DNA of 9,431 nt from Phycisphaerales bacterium (lineage in GTDB: Bacteria; Planctomycetota; Phycisphaerae; Phycisphaerales; UBA1924), in contig JALSHW010000299.1 of assembly GCA_026982035.1 (NCBI GenBank), positions 1 to 9,431 of the forward strand. Reading direction: 5' to 3'. Positions 7,051-9,431 of this stretch are shown here, piece after piece; position 1 is the first letter of the stretch; every line of letters begins with the position of its first letter. The translations under genes were made by a program, and so were the position numbers. A model generated the notes under the pieces. The model was not told where the DNA came from. It saw only the letters and a list, made by a program, of their open reading frames with translations, and ran no database searches.

Positions 7051-7059
7051 ACCAACTCT

Positions 7060-7082
7060 CTTTCGTGAACTTCTTTCGTGAA
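7060..7082. repeat. Direct repeat CTTTCGTGAA x2 in the divergent intergenic region
   Basis: CTTTCGTGAA occurs at 7060-7069 and 7073-7082, with a 13-base period, between the dipeptidase start and the 7174 gene. The second copy extends to CTTTCGTGAAAG, which is nearly palindromic. It lies in the dipeptidase leader just upstream of its ribosome site and could be an operator or a simple duplication. Confidence 0.6.
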
Positions 7083-7108
7083 AGATGTATGCTACGCTTC
7101 CCAAGAAC

Positions 7109-7137
7109 TTGATACCCGGCCTCTCTGGACCAATACA
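7109..7137 (+). promoter_or_regulatory. Possible sigma70-type promoter for the 7174 gene
   Basis: TTGATA (7109-7114) is followed after 17 bases by AATACA (7132-7137). The -35 is a good match to consensus and the spacing is ideal, but the -10 is poor (3 of 6). It would start transcription about 30 bases before the ATG. Low confidence. Confidence 0.25.
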
Positions 7138-7173
7138 CCAATCCGGGACCCCACTCCTATCTGAGGACAATCT

Positions 7174-7977
7174 ATGCCACTTACACCGCCACAAACATCC
7201 ACCCGCTTGTCAACCCGTTTGCCCGCTCGACGCGGCAACCTCCTTGTCGGCTGTGGCGTCGTCTTGCTTGTCCTCATCCTGCTCATCGGGACCGGGACAT
7301 TCTTTGTCGCATCCAACTGGCGCGGATGGGCGGCCTCGGGAATCACCAGCGGCTTTGACGCCGCGCTCACCGAAGCCCAAATCGACCCCATCGAACACGC
7401 CGAGATCATGGTTCATGTCGATGGATTGATGCAACGATTTGAAGACAAAGACATCACATTCAAACAACTCGGAACCGTCGCTGAAACACTCGCCAAATCC
7501 CCAGTCATCCCCTCGGCCATGGTCATGGCAATCGACACGCTGTACATCGCTGAATCAGATCTCGAAGAAACCGAGAAAATTCAAGGACGGATCGACCTGG
7601 CACGCTTTACACAAGGACTCTTTGATGAATCAATCCAACCAAATACTTTCAATGAAGTCCTCAAACCCGTCACCACACACAACCCAGACGACAACGACAT
7701 TCGTCTCAATCTCAAAATCGACCCCAACGGCCAAACCATCACCGCGCTCCGCTCGGCTGATGAAGTGTCCGCCGATGAACTCAGAGAATTGATTGCCGTC
7801 GCCAAAGCCAAAGCCGACGAAGCAGGTATCGCCGAAACACCAGAACCAATCGACCTCTCGGATGAAATCGCCAAAGCCATCGGCATCGCACTGGGCGAGA
7901 TTCAAGATGATTCAGTTGATGACCAAGACCCGACCGATCAAGCAGACGACACGCCTGCGACCGACGACGGGCCATAA
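7174..7977 (+). CDS. Unrecognised single-span membrane protein with acidic C-terminus
   Basis: I do not recognise this 267-residue protein. It has a basic, Thr/Pro-rich N-terminus (1-20), one strong membrane span (about 22-46), a mostly helical, charged region (about 50-245) containing SADELRELIAVAKAKADEAGI (194-214), and an Asp-rich tail (245-265) with no clear motif. A GAGGA at 7163-7167 sits six bases before ATG 7174, a good ribosome site that fixes the start. Topology suggests a small cytoplasmic N-terminus with the bulk outside the cytoplasmic membrane. It is divergent from the dipeptidase (123 bases apart) and convergent with the next gene, with three bases between stops. Codon choice and clean reading frame support it as real; no function is assigned. 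Confidence 0.78.
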   Translation: MPLTPPQTSTRLSTRLPARRGNLLVGCGVVLLVLILLIGTGTFFVASNWRGWAASGITSGFDAALTEAQIDPIEHAEIMVHVDGLMQRFEDKDITFKQLGTVAETLAKSPVIPSAMVMAIDTLYIAESDLEETEKIQGRIDLARFTQGLFDESIQPNTFNEVLKPVTTHNPDDNDIRLNLKIDPNGQTITALRSADEVSADELRELIAVAKAKADEAGIAETPEPIDLSDEIAKAIGIALGEIQDDSVDDQDPTDQADDTPATDDGP

Positions 7978-7980
7978 TCT

Positions 7981-8337
7981 TTAGAACAACACCGTGATCA
8001 ATCGCGTCACGATCAACTCGATGATGCGAAAGCTACCCAGCCCCAGCAACACCCCCGCGCCAATCGTCAGCACTGGATGATCCATCAATGTCGAAGCCGG
8101 GAAGTTTGCATTGACCGGGATCGCATGGGCCCGTTTGGTCGCCAGTGGATCAGCATACAAAAAACACGCCAGGTCTTTGTGCAGCAAATCACGATCCGAG
8201 AGCACATCAACCTTCACTTCAATGAGCCCATGATCGACGGCGGTAAACGCCGCATCGTCGGCGCTGTTGGCGCTGATGTCGAGCGTGCGTCGTGATCGTG
8301 TGCGATGGTCTTGGCCGGTGACTTGATAGAAACCCAT
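7981..8337 (-). CDS. Unrecognised small protein with C-terminal membrane span
   Basis: The 118-residue protein has an N-terminal region (1-45) reading YQVTGQDHRTRSRRTLDI, then SANSADDAAFTAVDHGLIEVKV. The pattern is that of small beta-alpha-beta modules such as the one at the start of GspF/PilC-like proteins (basic hairpin, then A-S-x-x-D-A-x-x-A-x-x-x-G-L). The C-terminus carries one hydrophobic span (about 88-110) in HPVLTIGAGVLLGLGSFRIIELIV, so most of the chain is probably cytoplasmic with a tail anchor. AAGGGGA lies about eight bases before the ATG. It is tail to tail with the 7174 gene. The 136 bases upstream, up to the CoA-transferase stop, hold no gene that I can see. Function unknown; the domain resemblance is tentative. 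Confidence 0.75.
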   Translation of the reverse strand: MGFYQVTGQDHRTRSRRTLDISANSADDAAFTAVDHGLIEVKVDVLSDRDLLHKDLACFLYADPLATKRAHAIPVNANFPASTLMDHPVLTIGAGVLLGLGSFRIIELIVTRLITVLF

Positions 8338-8473
8338 GGAGCGATCCCCTTGTGCTGGTCCTTCAGCAGGATACCCCAGCGTACCACGCCACGAAGATTT
8401 GTGGACAATTCAACCCCCCCCACCACCTCAATCAGGCGGGTTGGACGGGCTCAAATAGGGATTTTACCTGTGT

Positions 8474-9136
8474 TTACACACTGACAACCGTCGGTTCGCC
8501 GCTCACAATCAACTCGGCCTCGGTTTTATCCACAACCTCGTCAACGCTGACCCCCGGAGCCAGTTCTGAAATCTCAAAGAACCCGCGTTCAGGATTCATG
8601 CTCAGCACGCACAAATCCGTAATAATCATGTCGATGCACGACCGCCCGGTCAGTGGCAAGTTGCATTCTTTGAGAATCTTCGCTTCGCCTTTTTTGTTGC
8701 AATGTTCCATCGTCACCACGACCTTCTTGACGCCTGCGACCAAGTCCATCGCCCCGCCCATGCCTTTGATCATTTTGCCTGGGATCATCCAGTTGGCGAT
8801 GTCGCCCTTTTCGGAGACCTGCATGGCACCGAGAATACACATGTCGATGTGTCCGCCACGGATCATGCCAAAGGATTGGGAACTGGAGAAGAACGATGAA
8901 CCCTGCACGGTCGTAATGGTTTGTTTGCCCGCATTGATCAAATCAGGATCAATCTCATCTTCGGTCGGAAACGGCCCGATCCCCAACAATCCGTTCTCTG
9001 ACTGAAGCCAGACCTCCATCCCATCGGGAATGTGATTGGCAACCAGCGTCGGCATCCCGATCCCAAGGTTGACGACATACCCGTCCTGAAGTTCCTGAGC
9101 CGCCCGTTTGGTGATTTGATCGCGTGAAAGTGTCAT
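8474..9136 (-). CDS. scoB: 3-oxoacid CoA-transferase subunit B
   Basis: The 220-residue protein is the B (beta) subunit of a succinyl-CoA:3-ketoacid-type CoA-transferase, which moves CoA between succinyl-CoA and acetoacetate (or related acids) for ketone-body or polyhydroxybutyrate use. Visible family features are NLGIGMPT (23-30), the catalytic SENGLLGIG with Glu47, [15 protein letters not shown] (94-108), [12 protein letters not shown] (111-122) and [10 protein letters not shown] (124-133). Length and start match the family. GAGG precedes the ATG unusually closely. The enzyme normally needs subunit A, usually encoded immediately upstream, but here the upstream space holds a palindromic repeat and then another gene's 3' end. 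The precise substrate (SCOT, AtoA or PcaJ-like) cannot be fixed; the SCOT-type B subunit fits best. Confidence 0.95.
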   Translation of the reverse strand: MTLSRDQITKRAAQELQDGYVVNLGIGMPTLVANHIPDGMEVWLQSENGLLGIGPFPTEDEIDPDLINAGKQTITTVQGSSFFSSSQSFGMIRGGHIDMCILGAMQVSEKGDIANWMIPGKMIKGMGGAMDLVAGVKKVVVTMEHCNKKGEAKILKECNLPLTGRSCIDMIITDLCVLSMNPERGFFEISELAPGVSVDEVVDKTEAELIVSGEPTVVSV

Positions 9137-9167
9137 GCCTCAGTATAGGGAGTCAATTCCCATCGCA

Positions 9168-9270
9168 GGGTGCCACTGCTCGCACTCTTGTGCGCAGCAG
9201 TGTCTTCGATTTAGAATTGTTCTGGATCACCAAAACACTGCTGCGCCGAAGACGGCGAGCAGTGGCACCC
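9168..9270. repeat. Second palindromic doublet (two inverted hairpin units)
   Basis: GGGTGCCACTGCTCGC (9168-9183) is matched exactly in inverted orientation by GCGAGCAGTGGCACCC (9255-9270). Each half also folds alone. Left: CACTGCT (9174-9180), CGCAC, loop TCTT, GTGCG, bulged C, AGCAGTG (9196-9202). Right on the minus strand: CACTGCT, CGCCG, loop TCTT, CGGCG, bulged C, AGCAGTG (9264-9236). The inner stems differ by compensatory changes (CGCAC/GTGCG versus CGCCG/CGGCG). This is the architecture of a REP doublet (REPIN/BIME). It sits upstream of scoB and 10 bases after the stop of the minus-strand gene at the window edge, for which it may also terminate transcription. Confidence 0.8.
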
Positions 9271-9280
9271 GAATCTTTTT

Positions 9281-9430
9281 TTACCCACAACCACAATCAT
9301 TTTTTGACTTGTCCGACCCCTTCCCCACCGGCTTCCCTCCCACCGTTAGCGACGCCCTGGTCCCCCGTTTTTTCTTAGGCAGGACCAATCGCACCAACCA
9401 CAACGCCGCGAGCACCCCCGCCGCCGTCAC
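9281..9430 (-). CDS. 3' end of a small membrane protein with C-terminal CGCG (partial)
   Basis: Read on the minus strand from the window edge to TAA at 9281-9283, 49 codons are open. They give a hydrophobic span (about 1-18, AAGVLAALWLVRLVL), a basic stretch KKKRG, a Gly/Lys-rich linker and the ending NDCGCG. The first codon in the window is GTG, so this could be nearly the whole gene or only the end of a longer one. The single-span plus Cys-Gly tail layout resembles small FeoB-associated cysteine-rich membrane proteins, but with only two cysteines the resemblance is weak. The membrane-span-then-positive-charges pattern and the clean frame favour a real gene. Confidence 0.5.
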   Translation of the reverse strand: MTAAGVLAALWLVRLVLPKKKRGTRASLTVGGKPVGKGSDKSKNDCGCG

Positions 9431-9431
9431 C

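Noticed and set aside
6439..7068. 209-codon plus-strand open frame opposite the dipeptidase
   Set aside because: The minus strand carries all M19 metal ligands; this frame shows no domain.
7051..7194. N-terminal extension of the dipeptidase frame to an ATG at 7194
   Set aside because: The extension has no family similarity, would overlap the start of the divergent gene at 7174, and a better ribosome site precedes ATG 7050.
8399..8408. DnaA-box-like TTGTCCACAA (minus strand)
   Set aside because: A single imperfect box with no cluster, no AT-rich unwinding stretch and no dnaA or dnaN nearby.
8411..8444. CAACCC / GGGTTG inverted repeat downstream of scoB as a terminator
   Set aside because: The stem is short with mismatches and a large loop, and no T-run follows on the minus strand.
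8352..9005. 217-codon plus-strand open frame opposite scoB
   Set aside because: It is antisense to a clearly conserved CoA-transferase; a side effect of codon use.
9142..9147. TATACT on the minus strand as a -10 box for scoB
   Set aside because: It is only five bases from the ATG and no -35 lies at proper spacing; a leaderless transcript cannot be supported from sequence alone.

Overview
The window looks like a chromosomal segment of a planctomycete, most likely from the class Phycisphaerae. This placement is inference. It rests on the CxxCGYDxxGL...CPECG zinc ribbon seen at 5458-5823, which is a recurrent style in planctomycete proteins, on a division/cell-wall cluster reduced to a few genes, and on moderately high GC. 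There is no phage, IS element, CRISPR array, tRNA or rRNA. All coding appears intact except one gene cut by the right edge.

Layout. (1) 19-1059, plus strand: a putative lipoprotein with a zinc-metallopeptidase (HExxH...E, DUF1570-like) core. It converges on and overlaps by 4 bases the next operon. (2) 5429-1056, minus strand: a four-gene cell-division (dcw-type) operon in the order rsmH, LysM membrane protein, FtsL-position membrane protein, ftsI. The last two genes share an ATGA stop/start overlap. mraZ is absent upstream and the mur genes are absent downstream; a LysM gene sits where ftsL would normally follow rsmH. (3) 5458-5823, plus: a small DUF2007-like protein with a C-terminal zinc ribbon, divergent from rsmH with only 28 bases between. 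(4) 5821-5964: a nested inverted-repeat element containing two terminator-like hairpins between convergent genes. (5) 7050-5962, minus: an M19 (membrane/renal-type) dipeptidase. (6) 7174-7977, plus, and 8337-7981, minus: two unrecognised single-span membrane proteins, tail to tail with 3 bases between their stop codons. (7) 9136-8474, minus: subunit B of a 3-oxoacid CoA-transferase, with no subunit A next to it. (8) 9168-9270: a second, different palindromic doublet. (9) 9430-9281, minus: the 3' end of a small membrane protein ending in CGCG.

How the genes fit. The minus-strand operon joins ribosome maturation (RsmH) to septal peptidoglycan synthesis (FtsI, its small membrane partner and a peptidoglycan-binding LysM protein). 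The remaining genes look like unrelated housekeeping or poorly characterised functions. The most unusual signals are not genes: two REP/REPIN-like palindromic doublets of different sequence, both with compensatory base-pair changes between their two halves, and in-frame tandem repeats inside three consecutive division-operon genes. I see no convincing new multi-gene defence or metabolic system.
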